Assembly: GCF_947507565.1 (NCBI RefSeq)
Contig: NC_089185.1
Span: 1,922,001 to 1,986,000 of the forward strand
Length of the DNA stretch: 64,000 nucleotides
Direction of reading: 5' to 3'
Source: Oscarella lobularis
Lineage: Eukaryota; Porifera; Homoscleromorpha; Homosclerophorida; Oscarellidae
Below, one piece after another: positions 1 to 10,396 of the stretch. Made by a program: the position numbers and the translations under genes. Positions within the stretch are counted from its first letter, which is position 1; the number at the start of each line of letters is the position of its first letter. Under the pieces are notes generated by a model, which did no database searches, had not been told where the DNA came from, and saw only the letters and a list, made by a program, of their open reading frames with translations.

Positions 1-1
1 C

Positions 2-1897
2 TATCTTTTGCGACTCCTTTTGCTTCACGTTCGAGGACCGACGTCTTTCGCAGACTTACGAACAGTAGATGGCACCGTTTTTGATACGTACGCCGAAGCG
101 TGTCGGGAACGCGGACTTTTGGCCGATGATCAGCATTGGCACCTCGCACTCACGGAAGCCACGGTCACCGATCGTCCTTACAAAATTCGTGACATGTTTG
201 CCATCATGCTTCACATGTGCGAAATTGCCGATCCTCTTCGTCTATGGGAACAACACAAGGAAGCGATGGCCCAAGATTTCCTCCGAACGCTTCGCAGACG
301 CGCAAATGACGATACACTACCGTACACTGACGCAATTTTCAATCGAGCCCTACTTTGCATCGAAAACAAACTGCTTTCGTTTCCTGGAGGAAAGCCACTT
401 AGCGACTACCATTTGCCCAGTCCTGATCGCTCTTCCGAAGAAGACGACGACAGCCTTCCTAGAGAAATTGCCGCTGAATACTCTTATAACACCGCGGAGT
501 TGCAGGAACGACTGACAAGGAATGAACACTCCCTCACGGAAGAGCAAAGACACATATACGAAGAATTACTTTCATACGTCGCTCGAGGTCCCGACGATTC
601 TATCATTTTCCTCGATGCGCCAGGAGGAACAGGAAAAACCTATTTACTCAATCTTTTCCTCGATAAAATACGATCACGAGGCGACATTGCTCTCGCAGTC
701 GCTTCTTCGGGAATCGCGGCAACTCTCCTCACTGGCGGCAAAACGGCTCACTCTGTTTTTAGACTACCTTTAGATATCAGTCGTTACGAGCGTCCCACGT
801 GCACAATTCAGAAAAACACAGCGAGAGCAAGACTTCTCTCCCTGGCCAAAGTCGCGGTATGGGACGAATGCACCATGGCCAACAAAAAAGCTCTCGAGGC
901 ATTAGACAGGTCCCTGCGAGATATTCGCAACAACGACACACTCATGGGAGGTCTCCCTCTAATACTGGCAGGAGACTTTAGACAAACCCTGCCTGTTATA
1001 CCAAAAGGAACAAAGGCCGACGAGATCGCCGCATGCCTGAAATACTCACGCTCCATTTGGCCTAAAGTTCGAACTATGCGTTTGACAACGAACATGAGAG
1101 TGCATCTGTACGGAGACCGCGAGTCAGGCTCTTACGCCGAGTTACTCTTGCAAATCGGCAATGGAACCATTCCCACCTGCCCTGAAGACGGTCTCATCAA
1201 CATACCTTGCGGCACAGTAGTCCAATCATCTAACGAACTAATACAAGCCGTTTTTCCTCAACTTCAGGAGCGATACAAAGACACCGCCTGGCTTGGCGAA
1301 CGTGCTATTCTCGCTCCTCGAAATGACGCCGTCAATCAAATAAACGACACTATGCTCCAGCTTATACCAGACAACGAAAAAGTCTATCTCGCAGTCGATA
1401 CGACTATGGAACCAGACGACGCTGTCAACTATCCCACCGAGGTTCTTAATTCGCTCAATCCCCCCGGTCTTCCAGCGTACACCTTAGCTCTAAAAGTGGG
1501 TGCGCCTATTATGCTTCTGCGAAACATCGACGCCCCAAAACTGTGCAACGGCACAAAGTTAACAGTGACTAGATTATTTTCCAACGTTATAGAGGCCACG
1601 ATATGCACGGGACAGTACGCGGGAGAAAGCGTTTTTATTCCGCGCATTCCACTGATTCCCTCCGATTGCACTATCCCTTTCAAACGACTTCAGTTTCCCG
1701 TAAAACTGTCGTTTGCTATGACCATTAACAAATCCCAAGGCCAGACCCTAAAAACAGTTGGTCTCTATCTGCCTACAAAATGCTTTGCTCACGGTCAATT
1801 CTACGTTGCTTGCTCCAGAGTAAGCTCTCCACAAAATCTCTTTGTACTTACTGACGGACCTAAAACGGCGAACGTCGTCTACCACGAAGTTCTTTAG
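2..1897 (+). CDS. Helitron helicase, PIF1-like C-terminal part (partial)
   Basis: Superfamily 1 DNA helicase domain of a Helitron Rep/Hel protein, expected to unwind donor DNA during rolling-circle transposition. The frame is open from base 2, so the true start is upstream; the first residues visible read on from the Rep-Hel linker. Counting from base 8, Walker A APGGTGKT is at residues 204-211, Walker B is VWDE with D286/E287, and the Q-containing motif GDFRQTLP is near 322-329. The C-terminal motif FAMTINKSQGQT and the VACSRV block close the domain. A low-complexity acidic stretch (EEDDD) lies near 144-148. No stop or frameshift interrupts it. The RPA-like gene follows after about 460 bp on the same strand. 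A cellular PIF1 helicase is excluded by the adjoining Helitron RPA gene and the CTAG tail. Confidence 0.93.
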   Translation, partial: YLLRLLLLHVRGPTSFADLRTVDGTVFDTYAEACRERGLLADDQHWHLALTEATVTDRPYKIRDMFAIMLHMCEIADPLRLWEQHKEAMAQDFLRTLRRRANDDTLPYTDAIFNRALLCIENKLLSFPGGKPLSDYHLPSPDRSSEEDDDSLPREIAAEYSYNTAELQERLTRNEHSLTEEQRHIYEELLSYVARGPDDSIIFLDAPGGTGKTYLLNLFLDKIRSRGDIALAVASSGIAATLLTGGKTAHSVFRLPLDISRYERPTCTIQKNTARARLLSLAKVAVWDECTMANKKALEALDRSLRDIRNNDTLMGGLPLILAGDFRQTLPVIPKGTKADEIAACLKYSRSIWPKVRTMRLTTNMRVHLYGDRESGSYAELLLQIGNGTIPTCPEDGLINIPCGTVVQSSNELIQAVFPQLQERYKDTAWLGERAILAPRNDAVNQINDTMLQLIPDNEKVYLAVDTTMEPDDAVNYPTEVLNSLNPPGLPAYTLALKVGAPIMLLRNIDAPKLCNGTKLTVTRLFSNVIEATICTGQYAGESVFIPRIPLIPSDCTIPFKRLQFPVKLSFAMTINKSQGQTLKTVGLYLPTKCFAHGQFYVACSRVSSPQNLFVLTDGPKTANVVYHEVL

Positions 1898-2358
1898 CTA
1901 AAATACCTTTGCAATTTGTTTACGCCAGAATTCTCGATGAGCAGCACTGCGAAGTCAGGCCCTTTTTGATGCACGCGTTACGTAAATCATTCTTTTAGCT
2001 CAGCGCATTCCAATGAGGCCGCATGCGCGGCATTCCAATCACTGCGCATGCGCTTCATTTCCTTTGTCTCGCCTCGCTCCTTTTTCGTCTGCAAACTCCA
2101 TTTCAAATCCTTCTCGAAACCTCTCTTTAGACGCGAAATCGACGCAAATCTTTGTCGCGTAAGCCTTACCGCCAACGCAGCGCCCTTTCGCGCCATCTTC
2201 GGCCACCGACATTTCCTCCCCCTTTTGAGAAACGCTATTTTTCCTCTCGAAATATCACCAGGACCTCTGTTTAAGCCCGCGCGCGTCTTTTTCAGCTCAA
2301 AACAAATCGCAAAATTGCCTAACACTCTTTTTTCGTTCCATTAGAACGCCCTCTCGAA
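1898..2358 (+). promoter_or_regulatory. Helitron intergenic region, possible promoter of RPA-like gene
   Basis: No gene is seen between the helicase stop and the RPA-like ATG at 2359. The stretch is pyrimidine-rich, with a TTTAAG box near 2270 in a GC-rich setting about 90 bp before the ATG. This may be a TATA-type promoter, but that is inference. Open frames on both strands here are compositional. Confidence 0.25.
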
Positions 2359-3790
2359 ATGAACTCGCCTTACCCTTTGCCATCGAAAGCCCAAATAGCA
2401 ACCGACTACGAACGCTTATGCGACGTACCCTATTCGCCGATCGGTAAGCCGAAAATGACGGTTCCTTTCGCTCTTGCACGCGCCTCACCTTTGATTTCCC
2501 CTTTTAGCCTACCGAGCTAACTTTCACGCTGTGATCGATACTTTGTCTGAGGTTAAGCAACCTGCGAACAGCTTTCAAACGAGGACGTCCTGTTATTTCG
2601 ACGGCTACGTCATTGACGACACCTCAAGAATGAGATTCGTATGCTTCAACGCTCAAAAGCGCGCTTCCATCGCCCAGCTCGCCCAGGCCGGCGAAGCTGT
2701 CGCATTCGCCAACGTTTTAATGAAGAAAAATCGCTCCACCAACGCCGTCGAGGCTCAAATTCAAGATAATACGACTGTGGCAAAATCTCCAAAAAAGATT
2801 GACTTGCCCAATCACGTTCATTCCAAAACGAACGTGCCAAAGCAGATTACCATATCTCAATTGACCGACGAAGCCCCGGACCAGCTGGTGACTGTTGACG
2901 CGAAAGTCGTTGAAATGTCGGAGACGACCACTCTGTCTACCGGTTCACGCGCCGGCTCGAGAATAAAAAAAGTTGTCATCAGCGACAGCACTGCCTCTTG
3001 CGTTCTCACGCTCTGGAATGACTTTATTCAAACAGTCCAGCTGAACCAGTCCTACACATTTCATTCCATGGCAATAAAAACCTTTGGCGATATCCGAAGT
3101 CTGTACACGCCTCAGAGAAACGCAGCTATTACGCCTTGCACCGAAATCTCCGACGTATCGCCTAATACCGTCACACTCACTGAAAAGCCGACGACTGCCG
3201 AAAACGTTTCCATCGCCAGCGTGTCCGACTACGTCAACTACCACCTCTGTCCGGCGTGCAATTCCGGCCGCATCACCGAAGTGCAAAACCATCTCTTTCC
3301 TGGAGCCGGCCGCTGCTCCTCTTGCTCCACTCTAACTCTGATGAAAAACTGCCAACGCTCTGCATATGCTCTGCTCACTCTTTCTGCTGAGACTTCCAAG
3401 CTTATTCTCAGCGCGGATGCCTCTATTCTGACCGCCATCGCTCAGTGTCCCATTCCGTCATTGACTGAATGGGCTCTTCTCAATGCACCTGCATTTGACG
3501 TCATATACACAAGAAATAAGAAGATCGTGAGAATCGAGCGAAATGACGGAGCCAGCGCCGCTATCACAACACCACCGTCTTCTACCGCTTCTTCCGCTCC
3601 TGCTCCTGCAGAAAACATCACTCCTTCGAAACCTAATCAAACCAGACGTATCGCCCAATCGACCGCCACTCGCTCTCTGTCCGAAGCATTGTTAGCCGCT
3701 GACGTTTCGCAAGCCGTTAACAAGACTCCTGTTGAGTCTCCTTCGTCCCTCACTCAGAAGCGCCAGGCTCCCAAAAACCGCAAAAAGTAA
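2359..3790 (+). CDS. Helitron RPA-like single-stranded DNA-binding protein, two exons
   Basis: OB-fold protein of the replication protein A large-subunit type, commonly carried by animal and plant Helitrons and thought to coat single-stranded intermediates. Two exons fit exactly: 2359-2443 starting at ATG (MNSPYPLP), then intron 2444-2507 (64 bp, GTAAGC...TTTTAG) in phase 1, then 2508-3790. The second exon has the OB-like block TVDAKVVEMSE, the VVISDSTASCVLTLWNDF strand region, and a zinc ribbon CPAC...CSSC around 3249-3327. The C-terminus is Ser/Thr/Pro-rich and basic (KNRKK). The paralogue at 57.1-58.6 kb has the same intron at the same phase and position, which supports the model. It lies between the helicase and the Helitron 3' end. 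Confidence 0.88.
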
Positions 3791-4035
3791 CAATTTCACT
3801 CCATTGTTTTCTTTAAAACATTTCGTTGGTCTTTCGACCCCATATTACGCGTTTCTGCTTACTGCACCCTTTGCACGGCAGACATACTAAGTAAGTTCTT
3901 TGGAATTTTAACAGTAATTCGATTTTCGATTATCAGTTAAAAAATAATAAAAATTGCTATTTGCAAACAACTTGCTCTCTAAACCACGCCTATTAAACAC
4001 AAAATTTATCTAAAAGGAAAATGTTCTCTAGCAAA

Positions 4036-4063
4036 ACCCGAGCGAAGCCGGGTAGTTAGCTAG
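4036..4063 (+). other. Helitron 3' terminal hairpin and CTAG end
   Basis: The stem ACCCG/CGGGT encloses the core GCGAAGC, followed 7 nt later by CTAG at 4060-4063 and then T. This is the expected Helitron terminator: a GC-rich hairpin just upstream of CTRR. GCGAAGC is known as an unusually stable DNA mini-hairpin. The same end occurs at 41648-41675 and 59323-59350. Confidence 0.9.
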
Positions 4064-4750
4064 TGGCGTACTATTTGTAGGTAAATGCATTGTTGTGGCA
4101 GTAAGGTCGACATGCAGGCCCAGTCAGAGGAAAAGTAAGCTGGGAAGGGTGGAGAAGACTAATTCTTTTTTTCTTCTGTATTTCTATTTTTCGTAGAGGT
4201 AAGTGTACTCTAGCTTAGGTTAGGATTTTTTACAGCGCATCCCTGTTTTTTTATAGTATTAGTGTTAGGATTTTTATAGTGCACGAATAATGATAGAATT
4301 AGGGTTCTTAGTTGCTATGGCTGTAAATAGTAATTTGTAAATAATAAAAAATATATAATTATTTGAAAACGTGCTCGCGTGATGCCAATAAAGGCGGATT
4401 CCAGAGGCACACTCCTATAAACGTGCCCAGGTAATTGGTTAATTAATAAGGGGCGGGCTTTGCAACGTTGCAAAGTTTTTCTTGCGATGCGCTCTCGCTT
4501 GGTGCGCAAACGGCCGTCTAATGACGCCCTGCAAACTACGTTTTATTCCATTACCGTGGCAGATCGCAAAGTAATTTGACCAGTGTTCCTTGCATGCGGT
4601 ATTACGTTGGCCAAATATGGTCATTCCCGGTTGCGCACAAGAGAGAAAATTCGATTCTTTTTACGGACTACTATACACACAGACGTTTTTGCTCGCTGTA
4701 CTTTTATTGTCATAGATGCGATGACATTTTGCAGGAAAAGACCAAAAATG
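4064..4750. other. No gene recognised
   Basis: Mostly AT-rich sequence with a repeated TAGTATTAGTGTTAGGATTTTTATAG-like motif around 4190-4310. The short frames here have no recognisable domain. Confidence 0.4.
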
Positions 4751-5003
4751 ATAGAGAAATTTAAAATAAATCTATACCTTTGGCTATTGATCCTACCGCT
4801 TGCTCCTCCCTCCTCCTGTCCGACTTTCTTTCTTTTCCTTCGCGCCCCCTGTCGTCTTCCTCTACCTTCCATTCTTGTTAAAGGAAATTTAAAATAGAGA
4901 AATTTAAAATATTTCTATACTTTACGCTATTAATCCTTCGCTTGCTCCACCCTCTTCCTGTCCGGCATTCCTTCTTTTCCCTTAGCGCTCACTGTCCCCT
5001 CCA
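4751..5003 (+). repeat. Imperfect tandem duplication, ~143-bp unit
   Basis: The block starting ATAGAGAAATTTAAAATA at 4751 recurs at 4894, and both copies continue into the same pyrimidine-rich sequence (CGCTTGCTCC...CCTGTCCG). Two copies, several substitutions apart. It ends where the foldback at 5004 begins. Confidence 0.75.
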
Positions 5004-5658
5004 ATAGACCCTTTTCGTAATGACTGCGCATGTGCGGGCGCTATTTTGAAGTGGGGATCAGTGCCAAAGGCCGATCTGAAGAGGCGTCTAATTCCACATT
5101 AGCAATTCCAAGAAGCGCTTTGAGCACTTCTGCTGATAGCTACTGTCAAGCTTGTCCAGTTCAGTCAAGTTTTAGGATTTTAGCTTCTACGATAGACTAA
5201 TTAGACGAGGAAATAGCAGAACCGGAAGTGAGCTGTCACAGGTGTAGCAAAGGATTTTTTGGCTAGCTATAGATCTTTGGGTGTATAGAAATAAATACTC
5301 TAACCTTTCAAAGTGATTCCTCGCACGTATTTCTTCCGCTTGAGCACAAAAAATCGGAAGAAGTACGTGTAAGAAATCACTTCGAAAGGTTAGAGTACTT
5401 ATTTGTATGCTCGAAAAGATCCATAGCAAGCTAAAAATCTTTTGCTGCGCTTGTGAGAGGTCACTTTCGGTTCGCTATTGAAGCAGCTACAATACTAAAC
5501 CTTTACCTAAACTTGTCAAGCTTGACGATAACTATCCGCGGAAGTTCTAAAAGCTCTTGTAGAATCTCTAAAGTGGAATTAGACGCCATTTTTAATCTGC
5601 TTTTGGCAACTGATCCCCACTTTCTCGCGCATGCGCAGTCATTGCGAAAAGGGTCTAT
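5004..5658. mobile_element. Foldback MITE, ~655 bp, two long arms
   Basis: The left half (ATAGACCCTTTTCG..., from 5004) is the inverse complement of the right half (...CGAAAAGGGTCTAT, ending 5658) almost throughout: arms of about 320-330 bp meet at roughly 5338-5353. Shared inverted blocks include GGCGTCTAATTCCAC, TACTCTAACCTTTC and CACGTATTTCTTCCG. There is no coding capacity. A TA target duplication is possible at both edges but is ambiguous because the arms themselves end in TA-rich sequence. It could be a non-autonomous transposon or the product of an inverted duplication. Confidence 0.8.
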
Positions 5659-5973
5659 AGAACTTCCCTAGTTTAAATGAATAAAAAATAACAGATAGTA
5701 TAAAACTTGACGCTACCTTATGACTTTTACCCTCACTTCTCCTCGATCTCCCCCTATACAACACACGGAAAACAAAGCCAATATAACACATAAAAATGCG
5801 GTGCACTTATCTGGCAGATTGAAGATCCAACAACATCATTCGAACCTATTTTCAACGTCTTCGCCTACACTTGAAGCCCGGATACTAAGCCGCAGGATTT
5901 TCAATAAAAATATTACAGTATGTTCGAAATCAACGGCTTAGCCACATAATAAAACACTTCATTGATTCTACTA

Positions 5974-6405
5974 CAGTAGTCCCTCGCTTGAGCGACCCCT
6001 CTAGCAAGCGACCACCTCCTATTTCCGACCGTTTTTTTGTGCACGGAGGCGTTCTAGTGTATTTTGACCTCTCGTCAGCGACCACCTCCGTAACGCGACC
6101 AGCGACCGCCTCTTTTTGCGAACACTTGTAAGCGTAAACTGCGTTTTTGTTACTAAATGTCGTTCGAATACGAAATAAAAAAGAGTAGAATTATCGAAAT
6201 GCCTTTTAGAAAGGAATAAGTCGCACTTCTGACATCTTTTGCCTGGCATAAAATAACTAGAGAGACGTCAGAGGCGTTTGCTGCCCGCGTTTGGTTTCAC
6301 AGTCAAGGAATTTTTGATGACGCCCACCTCCTGCAGCCGACCACCTCTTTTGAACGACCATATTTTTGCGGCCGAAAGGGTGGTCGTTCAAGCGAGGGAC
6401 TACTG
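5974..6405. mobile_element. TA-flanked MITE, 432 bp (pogo/Tc1-mariner type)
   Basis: Terminal inverted repeats of about 25 bp (CAGTAGTCCCTCGCTTGAGC at left, the complement at right ending 6405) are flanked by TA at 5972-5973 and 6406-6407. The interior repeats the motif CGACCACCTC several times. It has no ORF and would need a transposase in trans. The start CAGT and the TA duplication are typical of pogo/Tigger relatives. Confidence 0.88.
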
Positions 6406-6910
6406 TACTTAAGTATTACCTCCCTTTAGTGTTCGAAAACGCAAAATGCTTGCCTAAACGCACAAACAGAAACTTCGCTTAGAAAAACTATCCTAATTCA
6501 ATGTTACGTAACATCTGGCGAAAACTCGGTTATCAACGTTTCCAATTAACCTAAGATTGCTTTAGAGAATACGAAGCCCTTTGGCGAAACAGCACTTTCC
6601 CTAACGCCAGCGACTCCATGGGAAGTTTTCCATAGTAACCAACAACTAAAGCTTGTGCACGCTCATCGAAAGCCTACGTAAGGAGCACCCGTTTGCAATG
6701 ACGTAGCTTTTATTTGTATAGAACTTAGCCTCTACCGCTGAGAGCAGCCTAAAAGTAGCGTGCGCTAGCCCGCTAATAAGCTGTATCGACAGTGAGAGGG
6801 TTAATTATTTATTAATTTCTGTTTTCGAAATACGCTTACCTGAAGTTTTAAAACTTGTAGGACTGTGAGTCGCCATCACCTACAAACTGCGTATACCTAA
6901 TGACAAGAAA
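6406..6910. other. No gene recognised
   Basis: AT-rich sequence between the MITE and the MULE fragment. I see no conserved protein or repeat in it. Confidence 0.4.
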
Positions 6911-7818
6911 TCAGCGAAATTGCAAAATTCGGGAGTCAGAAATTGTACCTAATTTTGAGCTTTTTGATGGATCACGTGAGCTCCCTCTTATTCCCAACAT
7001 CAAAACATTTTGCCTACAACTCTCCGCGTGAGCATTTCTATGCTTGATACGAATTCCTTTTTGTCGACGTCGTACGTCTCTTTTCGGTCGCACATTCGGC
7101 ACTCCGTGCAACAAATATTCATATCTATGACGCAACCGATGTTGGAGAGTTTGCCTCTGAAAGCCAATAAGTGACAATATAAGTGACGAATGACCACGTT
7201 TCATTCAGGCGCCGTCAAAAGAGTCGCGAGTGTGTCAAAAATTTCGCTCGCTAGCACCCTGTTTTTCTTGTGATGGTACGCCACAGCAGCCAGTGCCTAC
7301 CCGTCAAATGCCTAATTATAGGTATTGCATTCTTCGCTAGCTATAAACTGAATAATTATTTCTGGTCTTTATCCTGTCAAATCGTCGTATACTTTGGCAA
7401 TATGGCCGTCCCAGCTGTCGCGCAAAGAAGGCAGGGGCATGTCAAATGCAGCGAAAAATTTCAAAAACGACTGTCGACTTGTTCCCTTTAAAACTGCCGC
7501 TGCAGCAGCGCGACGATAGACGTCGTAAGATCGACCACGTTCGCTGACTGTCTTCGACGAATCTGATGTTGTGATGTTCTTTCTGCAATGAGCGCAATAA
7601 ATGCGCAGCTTCGAACGAAAGCACTTGCGCGATACGGAAATTTCATGAAGGGAAAGGCGATCGTTTCCGCAGAACTTGCACACAAGAGCCGTCAGTAGCG
7701 TCGATGTGCTTCGACAGTTGAGAATACGAGTTTTTGATGCCGAACTTGGAAAACGAGACTTGATTGTAACAGAGGCATATTCGTCATCAGATGGAGGAGC
7801 AGAAAGTATAGCACTCAC
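6911..7818 (-). pseudogene. Phantom-type Mutator-like transposase, broken
   Basis: Read on the minus strand, 7818-7369 encodes the N-terminal zinc-binding region of the animal Mutator-like transposase domain: LLTALVCKFCGND, then YCAHCRKNI, then YDVYRRAAAAAVLKG and FDMPLPSL. Further along, 7204-6911 shows the KRGHSSL motif and, in another frame, GCVIDMNICCTECRMC, the cysteine pair after the first catalytic block. The reading frame changes at least once between these blocks and the catalytic C-terminal half is not visible, so this is a truncated, frameshifted copy. A related fragment lies at 55.08-55.36 kb on the plus strand. The acidic open frame at 8869-9219 could be its N-terminus, but nothing links them directly. 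Confidence 0.75.
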
Positions 7819-8079
7819 GGTGTCGCGAATCGTTTGAATTCTCTTGTAAACGAAATTACTCCAGAAGCGACAAAAAAATGAATCAGTGCAACCCTTTTGA
7901 TCGTGTCTTTCTCCTCGTCTGCTTGCAACGAGCGAGCATAATCTTCATCGCTTGAGGCTCAAATTAAAAAATATTTGGTGCTCAAAGTACACTGCTGGCT
8001 TGCGATCCAACGGCATTCGCGATGGGCGAGAGTTGAAAACGTCTCGCAGTCCGATGCACCGAGCATATCCGGGGCGGGA
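7819..8079. other. No gene recognised
   Basis: Sequence between the MULE fragment and a small foldback; no supported feature. Confidence 0.3.
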
Positions 8080-8213
8080 CACCCGGGCAGTTCCACTCGC
8101 GTATATATCATTGAAGTACAGCGTCTCAAAGAGATGAGGATTCGTAATTGTCAACGTATAAAACGTGACCTTTATGGTAACAGTCTGCAACGAGATCCTG
8201 AACTGCCCGGGTG
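8080..8213. repeat. 134-bp inverted-repeat element
   Basis: CACCCGGGCAGTTC at 8080-8093 is perfectly inverted as GAACTGCCCGGGTG at 8200-8213. The interior has no coding potential. It may be a very short MITE; no target duplication was evident. Confidence 0.6.
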
Positions 8214-8868
8214 CAGTACATGAAAGATAAACCACACAAGTGGAGAATGAAATCGTACGTACTTGCTGATGCTCCAACGGGCTACGTCTACTCGACGGTT
8301 AATGGGAGAAGGGGCGTGGCACCTCTATCTTGCTAAGGAAATGTTTGATCGGGATCATCGCTTCGTCTACGGTAATATCTCTCGAGAGACGAAAATTTGA
8401 CTTGAATTTTTTGTGCAAATGTCATTAAGCGGACCAACCAACAAAATGGAAATAATTTCATTTTTGAAAAGGACGTAATTGTCCCAACCTTTTGAAGTTT
8501 GTCATAGCCAGGCATTTCTCTTTGCAACTCGACGTCAGGATCAGTTTCGCGCAAAAATCTGGTGATTTAATCAAACAAGTTTTAGAAAAAAAATTTGCGA
8601 GACGCGTTTTAAGGTAGCCGCAAGAAACCTGTTAGTAATCTTCTTGCCTTTGAAAGCGGCAAATCCCGATTGTCCTATAAATGCTTTCATTTCCGGTTTG
8701 GAAACAGGATCTCATACTTTTCTTGGATTTGCGTCTACGGAAATGATCTTCTCATCGTACTTATTGGTGTTCTGAGCAATTTTTCAATCACGTCGTCCTG
8801 TTTCCCCTTCATACTCTATCATCGGGTAAGGAACGCAATCTTTTTTCCATTCCAAATCAAACGCAGTC

Positions 8869-9219
8869 TCAAAATCCATTTCGTCTATGGAAAAATATCG
8901 ATGAAACAAACGCGGAAAAGAAACAACAAAAGGGGGCGTTTCCGGAAACAGTCGCTGTCTCTTCTTCGTCTTCGATTCTTTCTTCCGCGCTTTCTACGTT
9001 CATCGATGACGTCGAACGAGATTCGGTTATGTCTTCGGAAGCTTCGTCTCTGCTCGCGCTATCGAAATCGCTTTCAGGAGGGTCTAAATCGTTATTGACG
9101 TTATTTGAAAGTTTTATGAGGAACCCTACTAATTTCTTCGACCAGGGCGCCGACGTCTTTGTCTTCGTCGAACGCATCAAAGGTAAGGAAATCACGCGTT
9201 CGTTTGAGTGTTCTGGCAC
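8869..9219 (-). CDS. Unrecognised acidic Ser/Glu-rich open frame
   Basis: A 116-codon open frame whose central part is strongly acidic (ESDFDSASRDEASEDITES, then EERIEDEEE). I recognise no domain. Such acidic stretches are common at the ends of transposase and chromatin proteins, and it precedes the Phantom-like fragment on the same strand by about 1 kb, so it could be a displaced N-terminal exon. Coding status is uncertain. Confidence 0.2.
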   Translation of the reverse strand: MPEHSNERVISLPLMRSTKTKTSAPWSKKLVGFLIKLSNNVNNDLDPPESDFDSASRDEASEDITESRSTSSMNVESAEERIEDEEETATVSGNAPFCCFFSAFVSSIFFHRRNGF

Positions 9220-9729
9220 GGCAGGATCGTCGGGTTGCCATCTTTGATGTCAATTACGTCACGAGCTTCATGTTTGTTTACTCCATAGTCACCATCGCGC
9301 AATCCATGGGCATTCAACGTGAATAGGTACGCAAAGAACCCCTGTATGCATCTCCTCTTTATTTAGCAACCCTGCTGTACGGGGGCACGGATCGTTGGGA
9401 GGCGGGGGAGGGGGGGTCACGAGCGCGCGCTAACAGATTCAGGTTTTTCGAAAAGCGTTTTTTCCTTGAATCTATTCACTTTGGAGTTTCTCTCGATTCG
9501 ATTGTGGTCAGTGTCCTAATGCCTATCACTTCTCTCTGTTTTGAGTTTCGAACACCTTTTGTTTTGATGTTCGAGTCGCGGTACTTCTCGGCCGTGTTCC
9601 TTTTCATTGCTTCCTTTCCGCGAGCGCTTTATGTTTTCTTTCTCTATAGAGATATCTTCTAAACATCGTTCTGAATGGGACAAATTAATTGCAGAAGTCT
9701 AACGGCATAAAATGTTCGATTTTTCTTAG
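9220..9729. other. No gene recognised; G-rich patch
   Basis: Contains a G-rich run near 9400-9415 (GGGAGGCGGGGGAGGGGGGG) and pyrimidine tracts leading to an acceptor TTTTTCTTAG that directly precedes the exon at 9730. Confidence 0.35.
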
Positions 9730-9984
9730 ATGGCTCGTTGTCGCGTTGCTATCGAGAAACTTCCAACGTATGGCAAAGCTGTTGTATACAGAGTGTTGGA
9801 TGACATCGATTATGTCATTCCAAGTTTTGGAGTTCTGCGCGTTCGTCTACATCGGTGTATTTTTTCGGTCATTCAGGACGACGGGACAGAGGTTGAAATG
9901 GTAGAGGGATTCATCAACTCCGCAACTATTCGCGGTCAGATCTGGCCCAGAGTGATAGTTCCGTTGGAGAGCTGTGATATATTG
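9730..9984 (+). CDS. Family Y conserved exon, copy 1
   Basis: An 85-codon exon that I cannot assign to a named family, but it is one of three copies in this window (others at 31357-34269 and 45226-44981). It lies between an acceptor TTTTTCTTAG and a donor GTAAAT, with phase 0 at both ends. Shared landmarks are DIDYVIPSFGVLRVRLHR, then FINSATI, then IVPLESCDIL just before the donor. Copies 2 and 3 read EIDYVVP...VLHVRL and INSSTI...QWPEL.VPIES. It starts with ATG here, but the acceptor suggests an upstream exon. Function is unknown; the compact beta-rich pattern suggests a globular domain. No family X partner is visible nearby, so this copy may be a solitary remnant. Confidence 0.55.
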
Positions 9985-10396
9985 GTAAATTCTACAATAT
10001 CTTCCTCGTTGTGCTACAAAATAAACTTCCTCTGCAGTAAACGTCAGTTATAGACTACCAAATCAAGACCCGTTCGTCTGCGAAATCATGCAGCCCGTTT
10101 TCTCGACGAGCTTGCGTTCGTTCGGCACGCCTAGCTTCGGGAAGAGATCCTTTTCGATAGCGTTGAGCTGAGATGACGCGTTTGGATGGCAGCGGCGACG
10201 TTATCGTTCGATCCACTTCCGTCTGACTCGTGCGCAGTGGGTTTGAAATATCACGTGCCGCGCATCAAAATATAAACATTGCAATGATCATTATTTTTGA
10301 TAATTTTCTAGCGCCATATAAAATAACAAAAATTCCAAACTCGTGGTGATAGCCACTGCTACAGTACATAATATTCTCAAAAGAAAAATCATAAAA

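Larger units (their letters stand above)
1..4063 (+). mobile_element. Helitron, right part, left end outside window
   Basis: A rolling-circle transposon runs in from the left edge. It contains a PIF1-like helicase (2-1897) and an RPA-like gene (2359-3790) and ends with the hairpin and CTAG tail at 4036-4063, followed by T at 4064 as expected for Helitron insertion between A and T. The Rep/HUH nuclease domain and the 5' TC end must lie left of base 1. Both genes are open without frameshifts, so the copy could be young or autonomous, but only the right half can be judged. A relative of its tail recurs at 41675 and 59350. Confidence 0.9.

Noticed and set aside
1987-2488. Overlapping open frames between the Helitron helicase and RPA genes
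   Set aside because: The RPA exon 1 / intron / exon 2 model explains 2359-2508 exactly; the others are compositional.
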